A stretch of 64,000 nt of DNA from Butyrivibrio sp. MC2013 (GCF_000424585.1 NZ_AUKE01000006.1:62001-126000); one strand, 5' to 3'; positions 28,101 through 35,561 are shown, counted from the first letter of the stretch. The notes: generated from the sequence alone by a model not told the origin. Program-made: numbers and translations.

Positions 28101-28482
28101 TCTCAGAACCAGTTCCAGAGCCTTCATTACCTCCTGTCTCAGAACCGCCTTCTTCTGATCCACTGCCCTCTCCTGAGCCGCCTCCCTCTCCGGAATCTCC
28201 CGTCTCAGAACCTGTCTCAGATCCTCCTTCTTCTGATCCGCTGCCGCCTTCTCCTGTTCCTTCTCCGCTTCCGTTTTCTCCTGATCCGGTTCCATTCCCC
28301 CCTTCATCATCACCGGTCTCCTCGCTATTTCCACCTTCTTCAGATCCGCCAGTGGGATCTTCATTTTGCTCTTCACCGCCGTTTCCGGGACAGTTCCCCG
28401 GATCATTTGCTTCCAGACCGCAGGCGCTCAGGCTGCTGGCCATGAGCACTGCCGCTGTGAGCATGCTTAATGTTTTCTTCAT
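25126..28482 (-). CDS. Large lipoprotein with DUF4832 domain, CBM35/CBM6-like module and two C-terminal beta modules
   Basis: A 1118-residue surface protein. The start at 28482 has GGAGGG 6 nt upstream. The signal peptide ends in the lipobox S-L-S-A-C-G. Residues about 22-140 are a Gly/Glu/Ser repeat linker. A DUF4832-like, glycoside hydrolase-like barrel follows (NPLKGLIPFSG, FYYDYPGE, GYITEGLLGFWGEWHNWP), then a beta domain. Next is a CBM35/CBM6-like module (DGKYEAENQQLEGKATLSD, INTLRVHNDNG). Two copies of an about 170-residue module end the protein (ETIWMTDDDDYIYLAAKH and SLFVTDDSDYLYLGVSG). The likely role is glycan binding or hydrolysis on the cell surface. It is convergent with the sugar transporter operon and divergent from the GH26 gene. 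Catalytic activity is not established. Confidence 0.82.
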   Translation of the reverse strand: MKKTLSMLTAAVLMASSLSACGLEANDPGNCPGNGGEEQNEDPTGGSEEGGNSEETGDDEGGNGTGSGENGSGEGTGEGGSGSEEGGSETGSETGDSGEGGGSGEGSGSEEGGSETGGNEGSGTGSETEGSGEGEETEVTLDIRSHDIAAGDTADTNPLKGLIPFSGVSTFPHSMEWFYIAVNEVETAEGVYDWTALENRLDTIAGRGHQAVLRFYYDYPGEDTGVPQYLIDGGLTMRPYNEPSDLGGAGLCPDYSNSAFRQSMQDFIAAFGAEYDGDPRIGYITEGLLGFWGEWHNWPFDEDTSDGKPDWSIPAEVYSEVYSAYNDAFKTTGLIVREPKDGVDDPSFATGYHDDSFAYATLSAAKGGQDWSFMQRLINQGVNDNWTFACVGGEVYPPLQGTIFTGNPTSDTQNWQACVDETHASWLMCDQIKGYKGTTRDNAIAASKGLGYDLQVVTADYSELIGGDTSLPLSVTMKNNGVAPFYYDHETWPVMIGVKENGTLVKKYYTDWDLDEVAADGQAVRFDSVIVEHGLGDGTYSLCIKVRNPLRGGVLFSFANEGQGDDGWLTLGEFTVENAGEVTYEPVDDDLGPGAVAEPEPVPDGVDGKYEAENQQLEGKATLSDNYKASGGMMVGWIGTGDGESGSLYFDHIEVDEEGPYTAEIAYVLGEAKRTATIDVNGGEAAGSESVEVVFKSTGGWTTLGTTIANLNLKKGINTLRVHNDNGYAPDLDYIKLTKGYTEIEEPDEPEAPEGSGYFEGGSYADWSDVEAVYTSPAETIWMTDDDDYIYLAAKHTYSSLSHWQVMLETDGSTDSGMTSTWPFAPGGIDYMIEGDTGSGNLAYKANSNGDWEWDFTAYVADPMNALVDTVNNTIEVRIKKEALDKADRLLGNTIGAGLRYIDDDWAELGSTNGAELFYYDMASSGNGGGQAGGGSDSGSGSGEGGDAPAETFEGSLGVWDGVSPFYMDSVMSLFVTDDSDYLYLGVSGVSEDTYPHYAIEFNTDNDTSTGYQLDWIWKPGTSGSDYVVESGLLRRQTTNSTSWAPLEDVTGGLVYYSWAADKMELKIAKSKLGTADKALASTIGIGMELKDDNWVLVHSTNHDDFQMPMQTYRFLDK

Positions 28483-28995
28483 TTTAACCCTCCAAATAAT
28501 GAAAAACATAAGTTACATATTGATATTACTAGTTTTGAAGACCATAAAAGAATAATGATATGTCATGTAAAACAGACAATTTGTGAGATTATTTTTGATA
28601 AAGATTCTAAAATTATATGCAAATAGGCCATTTGAAAGATTCCTATTCTCAGTATATACCATTATTTTAATAGTTATTGATTAGATATATATCATAATTT
28701 AAGGTGCCAAAAGATGATACACGGATTGTTCCGTGGGAACAGGCTTTTGACCCTGTATGCATCTTATTGGATTACTAAACATATTTACTGATTGCAATAC
28801 AAATTATTGGATACAAATACAAATTTCTGCATACGTATTCTACCTTAGACTGCGCTAAACTGTTAGCAGTCATTCGATAATGAGTTGCGAGGGTTACATA
28901 AGATTTTCAGACTACATGGATGCACATCAAAAAAAGGCCTGCAGGGAGCCTTCGGATGACGAGGGGTTACAACAAAGAGAAAGGAATGAAAGGGT
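28483..28995. other. Divergent spacer with repeat remnants
   Basis: 513 bp between the DUF4832 lipoprotein and mannanase genes. It holds a remnant of the 142-bp repeat (ATGCAAATAGGCCATTT at 28617-28633) and a nested palindrome at 28703-28753. The rest is AT-rich. It must contain the promoters of both flanking genes, but I could not identify a convincing -35/-10 pair. Confidence 0.6.
28703..28753. repeat. Nested palindromic element related to 51173-51350
   Basis: Outer arms GGTGCCAAAAG and CTTTTGACCC flank an inner hairpin CACGGA-TTGT-TCCGTG. Both parts reappear in opposite order and orientation at 51301-51350 (AACGGA-ACAA-TCCGTT and AGGTGTCAAAAG/CTTTTGACACCT). Confidence 0.6.
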
Positions 28996-30453
28996 ATGAA
29001 AACTATGCACAAAGTAACATGTAAACTGATCGCTGCAGGAACTGCGCTGGCGATCATGCTATCCGCCTTTGGTGCGCATCCGATCAAAGCACAGGCTGCG
29101 GAAAACATCGCTTATATGCGGACAGCAACAGCATCCAGCCAGGAAAGCTCTTCTTATTCTGCTGATAAGGCAGTGGATGCCAATGGCGAGACCAGATGGG
29201 CTTCATCCTTTGCAGATAACCAGAATCTGATCATAGACCTCTGGCAGGCTACAACAGTCTCCTCAGTGAAGATCGCCTGGGAAGCAGCTTATGCAGCATC
29301 CTATCAGATCCAGGTGTCCAATGACTATAACAGCTGGACCACAGTCTATTCCAATTATAACGGCACAGGCGGTACAGAGACTATAAACTTTGATCCCGTC
29401 TCTGCCAGATATGTGAAGCTCTATTGTATTCACAGAGCTACATCATGGGGGTTTTCGGTGTACGAATTTGAAATATACGGCAGCTCTGCGAGCAACAACA
29501 ATAATAATAATAATAATAATAATAACAGCGGCAACCATTCCTCAGCCTATTATGCAAAGCAGAATGTGCTGAATTACCTCTACAGCATCAAAGGCTCCAA
29601 GACCGTGATAGGTATCCACAACAGAGAGCCCAACTCCTATCCTGCCAAGCAGACTGATCAGGCTCATGCCATCACAGGCCAGTATGCGGGACTGTGGAGC
29701 GGAGACTTCCTGTATTCCTCAGATGATGTATCCAACAGATGGACCATGGTAAATGAAGCCAAGATTCAGTGGAACAACGGCTGCATCGTACAGCTGATGC
29801 TCCATGTCACACCTCCCACACAGGGAGAAACAGGTTCCTGGAACGGCGGAGTATGCTCCTCTCTCTCCGATTCTCAATGGAATGACCTGATCACTGACGG
29901 CGGATACTTAAACGGCATATGGAAACAGCGCCTTGATAATTACGCAGCTTACTTCCAGTATCTCAAGGACAATGGAGTACCCGTACTCTTCAGACCCTTC
30001 CACGAGATGAACCAGAGCCAGTTCTGGTGGGCAGGCCGCACAGGCTACAACGGCTCTGCAGCTCTGTATAGACTCACCAGAGACTATCTGGAAAATGTCA
30101 AGGGACTGGACAATATCATCTGGGTATGGGATATGCAGGATCTCTCCTACAACTGGAGTGACTACAATCCCGGCAGCTCCTACTGGGATATATTTGCTGT
30201 AGATATATACAACTCAGACCGATTTACCACTTACAAGTACAACCTGGCAAAGCAGGTAGCCGGCGACAAGCTCATCGCTATCGGCGAATGTGATAAGCTC
30301 CCCACAGCCTCCAAGCTCTCTGAGCAGCCCGAATGGGTATTCGTCATGAGCTGGGCCGAGCTGACCTTCTCATATAACAGCAACACAGAGATCCAGAACC
30401 TCTACTGGGCAGGCAACGTCCTGGTACGAGATGAATTACCGTCATTTAATTGA
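28996..30453 (+). CDS. Secreted endo-beta-1,4-mannanase, GH26, with N-terminal CBM32/F5-F8-like domain
   Basis: Cleaves beta-mannans outside the cell. The 485 residues comprise: signal peptide (about 1-35, ending A-Q-A-A); a discoidin/CBM32-like domain (NIAYMRTATASSQESSSYSA, ARYVKLYCIHRATSWGFSVY); a linker of 11 consecutive Asn; then the GH26 barrel from about 190. Catalytic motifs are RPFHEMNQSQFWW (acid/base Glu about 336) and IAIGECDKLP (nucleophile Glu about 430). AAGG and GGGT precede the start. No cell-wall anchor is visible. A strong terminator follows. It is the only mannan-specific enzyme in the window. Confidence 0.94.
   Translation: MKTMHKVTCKLIAAGTALAIMLSAFGAHPIKAQAAENIAYMRTATASSQESSSYSADKAVDANGETRWASSFADNQNLIIDLWQATTVSSVKIAWEAAYAASYQIQVSNDYNSWTTVYSNYNGTGGTETINFDPVSARYVKLYCIHRATSWGFSVYEFEIYGSSASNNNNNNNNNNNSGNHSSAYYAKQNVLNYLYSIKGSKTVIGIHNREPNSYPAKQTDQAHAITGQYAGLWSGDFLYSSDDVSNRWTMVNEAKIQWNNGCIVQLMLHVTPPTQGETGSWNGGVCSSLSDSQWNDLITDGGYLNGIWKQRLDNYAAYFQYLKDNGVPVLFRPFHEMNQSQFWWAGRTGYNGSAALYRLTRDYLENVKGLDNIIWVWDMQDLSYNWSDYNPGSSYWDIFAVDIYNSDRFTTYKYNLAKQVAGDKLIAIGECDKLPTASKLSEQPEWVFVMSWAELTFSYNSNTEIQNLYWAGNVLVRDELPSFN
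29493..29527 (+). repeat. AAC/AAT trinucleotide tract encoding poly-Asn linker
   Basis: About eleven consecutive AAC/AAT codons link the CBM32-like and GH26 domains. The homogeneous AAT part (from 29499) is a microsatellite in which slippage by whole codons would change only linker length. Confidence 0.85.
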
Positions 30454-30524
30454 TCACAGATCAGTCACTTTTCCGGTATAAGAAGAGGTTTTTTTCGAAC
30501 TCGTAGCCACCTTCAGCTTGATTG

Positions 30525-30563
30525 AACCAAGAAAACCGGCTTGCTTAGCAAGCCGGTTTTTTT
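30525..30563. terminator. Bidirectional terminator between mannanase and symporter genes
   Basis: AAAACCGGCTTGC, loop TTA and GCAAGCCGGTTTT are followed by further T on the plus strand, with outer AACCAA/TTGGTT arms. It closes the GH26 transcript and can also serve the convergent symporter gene ending at 30568. Confidence 0.9.
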
Positions 30564-30567
30564 GGTT

Positions 30568-32118
30568 TCAAGCCACTTCCTCGTCTGTGAGGGATGTGCT
30601 CTGGTGTACCTTAACCTCTTTGTTGTAGCAGGCAAACGCTTTGTCTACCAGCTCCTTGTCAGGCTTTGGAGTAAAAAGTGATACTACAGGTACGATTACC
30701 AGCCCTGCTATCATACAGAAGGCGCCTGCATTGATAGGTGACTGAAGAAGTGTAGGGAAGCTGGGTCTGAAGAACATATTAGCCAGCATCACTACTGTAG
30801 AGAATACAAAGCTGCACCATACAGCTGCCTTGCTCGTTCCCTTGAAGTAGAGACCATAGAGGAAGGGAGCCAGGAATGCTCCTGCAAGAGCGCCCCATGA
30901 CACGCCCATTAGCTGAGCTATGAAGGTGATGTTCTGCTTGTACTGAACGATAGCTATCACTACAGAGATAGCTACGAATACTACAATGAGTATTCTCATG
31001 ATCAGGAGCTGCTTCTTTTCATTCATGTCCTTGACCACATGATCCTTTAAGAGGTCCAGAGTCAGAGTAGAGCTGCTGGTGAGAACCAGAGAAGAGAGTG
31101 TTGACATGGAGGCTGACAGCACCAGGATCACTACCACAGCGATGAGGAAATCCGGAAGACCGGAGAGCATAGCAGGAATGATGGAATCATAGCCGCCTAC
31201 AGCTATATCCACTCTATCAGAGAAGAGTCTGCCAAAGCCGCCCAGGAAATAGCAGCCGCCTGCTACTACGAAAGCAAAGAATGTAGATACCATAGTACCC
31301 TTGGATATAGCTCTTTCGCTTCTGATAGCGTAGAACTTCTGTACCATCTGAGGCAGTCCCCAGGTACCAAGAGATGTCAGTATAACTACTCCCAGGAGAT
31401 TCAGAGGATCGGGGCCAAAGAATGAAGCAAAGACGCCGGGCTGAGATGATACTGTCTCATCACTGATCCTGGCAAGTCCATCAAGAGAAGCAAGGAAACC
31501 ACCCTGGCTGCCAAGTACAGAGAGTACTACTGCTGTGATTCCTATGAGCATGATGATACCCTGTATGAAATCATTGATGGCAGTAGCCATGTAACCACCG
31601 GCTATAACATAGATTCCTGTAAGCACAGCCATTACTACCACACATACAGAATAGTCGATATTAAAGGCCATGCCAAAGAGTCTTGAAAGTCCGTTATAGA
31701 GAGATGCTGTATAAGGGATCAGGAATATGAAGGTGATAATAGAAGCTGCGATTTTAAGAGACTTGCCGCCAAATCTCTCAGCAAAGAACTGAGGCATAGT
31801 AGCAGAGCCCAGATGCTGGGTCATGATCCTGGTCCTTCTGCCCAACACCACCCAAGCCAGGAGCGAGCCAAGGAGTGCATTGCCTATACCTACCCAGGTA
31901 GCGGCAATACCATATTTCCAGCCAAACTGTCCCGCATATCCTACGAATATTACTGCGGAAAAATAAGAAGTACCGTAAGCAAATGCTGTAACCCAGGGAC
32001 CTACAGACCGGCCGCCCAGTACAAAGCCGTTTACGTCAGTGGAGTTTTTCCTGCATTGAAATCCTATAAATAACATCACAGAGAAAAACAAAATAAGTAA
32101 TAGAACCTTGATTATCAT
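30568..32118 (-). CDS. Sodium:solute symporter family (SSS) transporter
   Basis: Sodium-coupled importer with about 13 helices in 516 residues. Characteristic SSS blocks are FVLGGRSVGPWVTAFAYGTS near the N-terminus, GIYVIAGGYMATAINDFIQG, and GLPQMVQKFYAIRSERAISKG. The family includes proline, pantothenate, sugar and carboxylate transporters, and the substrate cannot be assigned here. A well-formed promoter (TTGACT-17-TATAGT) lies 50-80 bp upstream, and GGGAGGG precedes the start. Confidence 0.92.
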   Translation of the reverse strand: MIIKVLLLILFFSVMLFIGFQCRKNSTDVNGFVLGGRSVGPWVTAFAYGTSYFSAVIFVGYAGQFGWKYGIAATWVGIGNALLGSLLAWVVLGRRTRIMTQHLGSATMPQFFAERFGGKSLKIAASIITFIFLIPYTASLYNGLSRLFGMAFNIDYSVCVVVMAVLTGIYVIAGGYMATAINDFIQGIIMLIGITAVVLSVLGSQGGFLASLDGLARISDETVSSQPGVFASFFGPDPLNLLGVVILTSLGTWGLPQMVQKFYAIRSERAISKGTMVSTFFAFVVAGGCYFLGGFGRLFSDRVDIAVGGYDSIIPAMLSGLPDFLIAVVVILVLSASMSTLSSLVLTSSSTLTLDLLKDHVVKDMNEKKQLLIMRILIVVFVAISVVIAIVQYKQNITFIAQLMGVSWGALAGAFLAPFLYGLYFKGTSKAAVWCSFVFSTVVMLANMFFRPSFPTLLQSPINAGAFCMIAGLVIVPVVSLFTPKPDKELVDKAFACYNKEVKVHQSTSLTDEEVA

Positions 32119-32166
32119 GATAACCCTCCCAAAGCTAAAATGAATTTTGACACGTTGACACTTTAA

Positions 32167-32195
32167 ACTATAGCGCTTTAAATCATTAAAGTCAA
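32167..32195 (-). promoter_or_regulatory. Sigma-A promoter of the SSS symporter gene
   Basis: On the minus strand TTGACT (32195-32190), 17 bp, then TATAGT (32172-32167). The direct repeat GTGTCAAC-GTGTCAAA follows in the transcribed leader. It recalls the GTGTCA half-sites upstream of the PAP2 gene and may be an operator. Confidence 0.7.
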
Positions 32196-32198
32196 CAA

Positions 32199-33065
32199 CT
32201 ATAATATAACTTCTGCCAGTCCTGTCTTATCCACTTCTATGGGGAGTTCCATGAGCTCGGGATTCTCTATTAACTTCTTGAGCATGCGCAGTGACCTTGC
32301 GTAGTAGAAGCCGTCGGATATCCTCTCATCAATAGTCACAGAGACCGCCAGCTCTCTTCTCATACTGGCAACGCCCTCAGGGCCGAAGTGAGCCCTTTTG
32401 GCCTTACTTCCCACTACGATAAATACCGAGTTGGTGCCCCAGTTCATAAGGTGGTGATAGCCTACGTTCATGCCTATAGAGCCCAGGTTGGTGAGTACCA
32501 CTGAGCACTGATATGGATCGGAAGCGATGACTGCACCGGGCATCATGCCGTGCCTGTCAAGGAACCTGGCTATAAGACCTATAAGGTGCTTGCCGGGGAT
32601 CTTCTGTATCACATTCATGGCCTTGGTAGATTCATCAACGCCTGTTTTGCACAGATGTATCTGCTGTGCGATCTTCTTTGACAGAGTCTCTATGGTATCT
32701 CCCTTATGAGCCTCTATCCTGGCCAGGGTCTCTTCACCATCATCTGCAAAGGTCTTCTTTACTGTAAAAGCCGCTGTTACATCATTTCTCTGATATATGT
32801 TCTTATTGGCTATAAAGCGGTTCATCTGAGGGCGGAGCCATATAGTCTTCAGCGCTGCGGCTATGACTATCTCAAATATGGTCAGCTTCCCCTCCCAGCT
32901 CTTGTTCCTGATATAGCTCTCAGCATTTTTCAGATCGACCTGCATAGTCATATATGCTTCATTGTCGCATCTGTTAGGATACATAAGCGGCATTACATAA
33001 TGCATGGAATCGATATTTCTGAGAAGTCTCCCGTCTCTGCGGTCGCCCCATCTTCTCCTTTTCAT
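32199..33065 (-). CDS. 2-oxoacid dehydrogenase E2/CAT-like acyltransferase fold protein lacking the catalytic His
   Basis: A stand-alone 288-residue protein with the chloramphenicol acetyltransferase/E2 catalytic-domain fold but no lipoyl or peripheral-binding domain. The family's active-site motif D-H-R-x-x-D-G reads IDERISDGFYYA here: the catalytic histidine is glutamate while the Asp-Gly is kept. Other E2-like parts are present (LTIFEIVIAAALKTIW, SVVLTNLGSIGMNVGYHHL, LRMLKKLIENPELM). It ends an operon with a YbaK-type deacylase, an acyltransferase and a PAP2 protein. It is unlikely to belong to a pyruvate dehydrogenase complex, because no E1 or E3 is nearby. A role in transfer to or from lipids is a guess from context. 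Confidence 0.82.
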   Translation of the reverse strand: MKRRRWGDRRDGRLLRNIDSMHYVMPLMYPNRCDNEAYMTMQVDLKNAESYIRNKSWEGKLTIFEIVIAAALKTIWLRPQMNRFIANKNIYQRNDVTAAFTVKKTFADDGEETLARIEAHKGDTIETLSKKIAQQIHLCKTGVDESTKAMNVIQKIPGKHLIGLIARFLDRHGMMPGAVIASDPYQCSVVLTNLGSIGMNVGYHHLMNWGTNSVFIVVGSKAKRAHFGPEGVASMRRELAVSVTIDERISDGFYYARSLRMLKKLIENPELMELPIEVDKTGLAEVIL

Positions 33066-33109
33066 ACTAATCCTCCATATCCTCCGATAGGCCCCTATTA
33101 TCAGCCTAT

Positions 33110-33859
33110 CTATCTTTCAATCGCAGTGAGATACTTTTTGCCCAGCTGCCTTTGGAATAGCAGCCATTCTATAAGCCCGCACATGATAAGTGCTGTCCAT
33201 ACGTCTGTAAAAGAGTGCTGCTTTACAAACATTACAGACAGGCTTATGAGTATGACCCATACGGTCAATACCAGTTTCCACGCTTTAGCTGCGTCCTCTT
33301 TTTTGACCCAGGCAGAGAGTATAGCCATAGAATAGCCCACATGCAGTGACGGACACACGCCTGTAGGTGTGTCTATACTGTATATCAACTGTACCAGAGA
33401 GGTACAGAAATTGTCATTTGCAAAAGTATGTGGCCTCATGGTCTGCACCGAAGGCCAGATAATATAGCATATGACTCCTATCACCTGCGTAGCTATGATA
33501 AAGGTCTGCAGATTAACAAAACTCTCAATGTCATAAAATGCAAAATAGCAGATAGAACCAACTAAAAGCAGATACCAGGAGCAGTAGATCAGGATAAAGT
33601 ACTCATTAAAGGGTACCATATCATCTACCACGCTATGTACCACGTGGCATTTCTCCACAGGTATAAAGCGTTCGGTGAGCACATACATGGTCAGATACCA
33701 GACCCAGCCCAGCATGAGCAGCAGGTGCCTGTACTGCGGCTCAAGGATATTTCCGGGACGCAGCTTTCTATAATCTACAACAGGTTTCTTCAGCTTAATT
33801 ACATTTTTAAATACGTTCTTCAATACACTACTCCATAAATCATATATATTCGACTTCAT
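33110..33859 (-). CDS. PAP2 superfamily membrane phosphatase/phosphotransferase
   Basis: A 249-residue membrane protein with about six helices. Motifs of the PAP2/inositol-phosphorylceramide-synthase-like branch are TMRPHTFAND, VCPSLHVGYSMA (the P-S-x-H) and FVKQHSFTDVWTA (second catalytic His and Asp). It should remove or transfer a phosphate on a lipid or isoprenoid substrate at the outer membrane face. No good ribosome binding site precedes the start at 33859. The start overlaps a TGACAC-N2-GTGTCA palindrome, and a second such site lies 46 bp upstream, so it may be regulated separately from the acyltransferase gene before it. Confidence 0.88.
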   Translation of the reverse strand: MKSNIYDLWSSVLKNVFKNVIKLKKPVVDYRKLRPGNILEPQYRHLLLMLGWVWYLTMYVLTERFIPVEKCHVVHSVVDDMVPFNEYFILIYCSWYLLLVGSICYFAFYDIESFVNLQTFIIATQVIGVICYIIWPSVQTMRPHTFANDNFCTSLVQLIYSIDTPTGVCPSLHVGYSMAILSAWVKKEDAAKAWKLVLTVWVILISLSVMFVKQHSFTDVWTALIMCGLIEWLLFQRQLGKKYLTAIER

Positions 33860-33918
33860 GACACGTGTGTCACAAACCGTTCTTTAGCCCATTGCTGCGC
33901 CTATTGACACTTATGTCA
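33859..33918. promoter_or_regulatory. Two TGACA-N4-TGTCA palindromes upstream of the PAP2 gene
   Basis: TGACACGTGTGTCA at 33859-33872 and TGACACTTATGTCA at 33905-33918 share the arms TGACA/TGTCA with a 4-bp spacer, 46 bp apart. One overlaps the PAP2 start codon and the other the stop of the upstream acyltransferase gene. This looks like a pair of operators for a dimeric repressor; the protein is unknown. Confidence 0.5.
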
Positions 33919-34717
33919 CATTATAGGGATACTGAGATTTTGGCACATTGGGATAGGGTACCACCCTATGCCTTGGCAGCTCAAGAGCCATATCAGATAT
34001 CCTGTCCATGAGCTCAGTAGTTATCCGCTCCTTTTCCTCTTTAAAGGGAATATCCCGGCTATATGTCACGGGCTTGCCAAAATATATCTTATGCAGCGCC
34101 GGGCATATATACATGGGCACGAAACTCAGCTCCCTGCCGGTCTTTCTGTAGTATGTCCTGGCCAGCTCTGCATATCCCGTCTGAAAGCGATGGACTATAT
34201 TATTATACTCGTCATAACACTCAGGGAAAATAATAACATTTCCTCCTGAGCAAATAAAGTCTGTGCTCTGACGAAATGTATCAAAGACCCTTTTATCCTT
34301 GTAAACAGGGATTGTGTCTGCATTATTAAAGACAAAATGCGCGATCGGTGCAATGAGATAGGATACGATCCTGAACAGCCACCTTATATACAAGGGCTTG
34401 GCAGACCAGAAATCCTGATAAGCATAGTCAGGCACCTCCCTCCAGTTCATCATCTGAGCTATGGTCCATATCTTGCAACTCCCCGGTACATAGAGCTCAC
34501 CTACTATGGGCCCGTGAGCCTGGGAATGATTGCCCACTATGACCGCGCCGCCTTCCGGTATATTCTCCGCCCCCACAACTTCCATTTTGATATAAAAAAA
34601 GCGCACTGTTTCCTTGATGGCCTTGTAAATAAAGGGATGCTTTCTCCTTACCCTGACAGTATCAGTGCCAGCAGATCTGCCTTCGTTTACAGGCTCTTTT
34701 ACCTTATCACTCTTCAT
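33911..34717 (-). CDS. Lysophospholipid acyltransferase (PlsC-like) family protein, motifs degenerate
   Basis: A 268-residue LPLAT-superfamily protein. The core at about residues 40-190 has GGAVIVGNHSQAHGP, where the family has N-H-x4-D, so the aspartate is replaced by Gly. FPECYDEYNNIVHRFQTGYAELA stands where F-P-E-G-T-R-S is usual. Hydrophobic segments around 100-120 (IVSYLIAPIAHFVF) suggest membrane association. It starts 1 bp after the YbaK-like gene ends, with GGGGAG upstream. Because both signature motifs deviate, substrate or even activity may differ from 1-acylglycerol-3-phosphate acyltransferase. Confidence 0.82.
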   Translation of the reverse strand: MKSDKVKEPVNEGRSAGTDTVRVRRKHPFIYKAIKETVRFFYIKMEVVGAENIPEGGAVIVGNHSQAHGPIVGELYVPGSCKIWTIAQMMNWREVPDYAYQDFWSAKPLYIRWLFRIVSYLIAPIAHFVFNNADTIPVYKDKRVFDTFRQSTDFICSGGNVIIFPECYDEYNNIVHRFQTGYAELARTYYRKTGRELSFVPMYICPALHKIYFGKPVTYSRDIPFKEEKERITTELMDRISDMALELPRHRVVPYPNVPKSQYPYNVT

Positions 34718-34718
34718 A

Positions 34719-35261
34719 TCACTCCCCGATCAGATGTACCACCTGCGCCTTATGCCCTAGTGCAGGCAGGAGCTTGTCCATAATGTCCCCGGTCTTTATC
34801 TTCAGACTGGACGTATTAACGCAGGGATGGCACCCTATATACTCTCCTTTTAGGATATCCTCATCCACCAGGAGCTTTACAGCATGGTCATGATCATTCA
34901 TAAGACCCATCACACTCACAGATCCCGGCTCTATATCCAGATAGCGCAGCATATCCTCTGCTTCTGCAAAAGAGAGCCTGGCTGAACCGATCTGACTTGA
35001 GAGCTCCTTTGTCTTGAACTTCTTGTCCCCGGGCATAAGAAGGAGATAAAAGGCAGTCTTTTGCCTGTTACACAAAAAGAGATTCTTGCACATCAGCATC
35101 CCCAACGCCCTGTCCACTGCCTGGCAGGCCTCCATAGTCATGGCAGCTTCATGATCTGCACGCACATACTCTATCCCCAGGCTGTCCAAAAGGTCATATA
35201 CCCTCATCTCCCTGGGGAGCCTGTCCTTGTCATTATCCGGTCTTCCATTATAAAGTTCCAC
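34719..35261 (-). CDS. YbaK/EbsC-type aminoacyl-tRNA deacylase (ProXp/PrdX-like)
   Basis: A 180-residue editing domain that in its family hydrolyses mischarged tRNA, often Ala-tRNAPro. Visible features are LGIEYVRADHEAAMTMEACQ at the N-terminus, the conserved Lys of MCKNLFLCNR, GSVSVMGLMNDHDHAVKLLVD and GCHPCVNTSSLKI, which match the PrdX/ProX arrangement. It starts at a GTG with GGAGGA 10 nt upstream. It is first in a four-gene minus-strand operon with the acyltransferase, PAP2 and E2-like genes; the functional link is not obvious. Confidence 0.85.
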   Translation of the reverse strand: MELYNGRPDNDKDRLPREMRVYDLLDSLGIEYVRADHEAAMTMEACQAVDRALGMLMCKNLFLCNRQKTAFYLLLMPGDKKFKTKELSSQIGSARLSFAEAEDMLRYLDIEPGSVSVMGLMNDHDHAVKLLVDEDILKGEYIGCHPCVNTSSLKIKTGDIMDKLLPALGHKAQVVHLIGE

Positions 35262-35297
35262 TTCTTCATGCTCCTCCCATGTTTTTTAAAAAAGCTG

Positions 35298-35326
35298 TTG
35301 ACAAACTAATAGTATTAGTATAGCGT
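35298..35326 (+). promoter_or_regulatory. Probable promoter of the attenuated ABC exporter operon
   Basis: Perfect -35 TTGACA at 35298-35303. The -10 is less certain: TATAGC with a 15-bp spacer, or TAGCGT with 17. The predicted RNA start is around 35332, about 40 nt before the leader peptide. Confidence 0.5.
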
Positions 35327-35370
35327 AAAGATGTAAACGCTAACAAGTCACAGGAAAGGAGGTAAACGTA

Positions 35371-35442
35371 ATGATCAGAATCAAAGTCAATTATGAAGTG
35401 AACAATAGCAGCACGGTTACCTCGCTTAAATCTGCGCATTAA
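35371..35442 (+). CDS. 23-residue leader peptide upstream of the ABC exporter
   Basis: The short frame MIRIKVNYEVNNSSTVTSLK (then S-A-H, stop) begins 7 nt after AGGAGGT, a far stronger ribosome binding site than its length would need. It is followed 17 nt later by an intrinsic terminator and then a second one. This is the layout of ribosome-mediated attenuation, as known for bmrB ahead of the B. subtilis bmrCD exporter. ACCTCGC near its 3' end could pair with GCGTGGT of the first terminator stem (one mismatch), which would give an antiterminator. The peptide is too short for annotation software to report reliably. Confidence 0.7.
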   Translation: MIRIKVNYEVNNSSTVTSLKSAH

Positions 35443-35459
35443 ATTACTTGCGTATATTC

Positions 35460-35494
35460 GGCGTGGTATCCGTATTGGAGACCACGCCTTTTTT
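35460..35494 (+). terminator. Leader terminator 1 of the ABC exporter operon
   Basis: GGCGTGGT-AT-CC and GG-AG-ACCACGCC form a stem with loop GTATT and six T after it. It lies between the leader peptide and the first exporter gene, so it must be bypassed for expression. Confidence 0.85.
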
Positions 35495-35561
35495 ATGCCA
35501 AGGACCCATGGGACAGATTGCTTCCTAGGATCCTGGCGGCACTGATCGGACCGGCATAGAG

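Noticed and set aside
27974-28555. 193-codon plus-strand Pro/Ser-rich frame
   Set aside because: It is the reverse reading of the Gly/Glu/Ser repeat linker of the lipoprotein gene. Repeat composition alone keeps it open.
32199-33065. Genuine pyruvate dehydrogenase E2 subunit
   Set aside because: The protein lacks lipoyl and subunit-binding domains, has lost the catalytic His, and has no E1 or E3 gene nearby.
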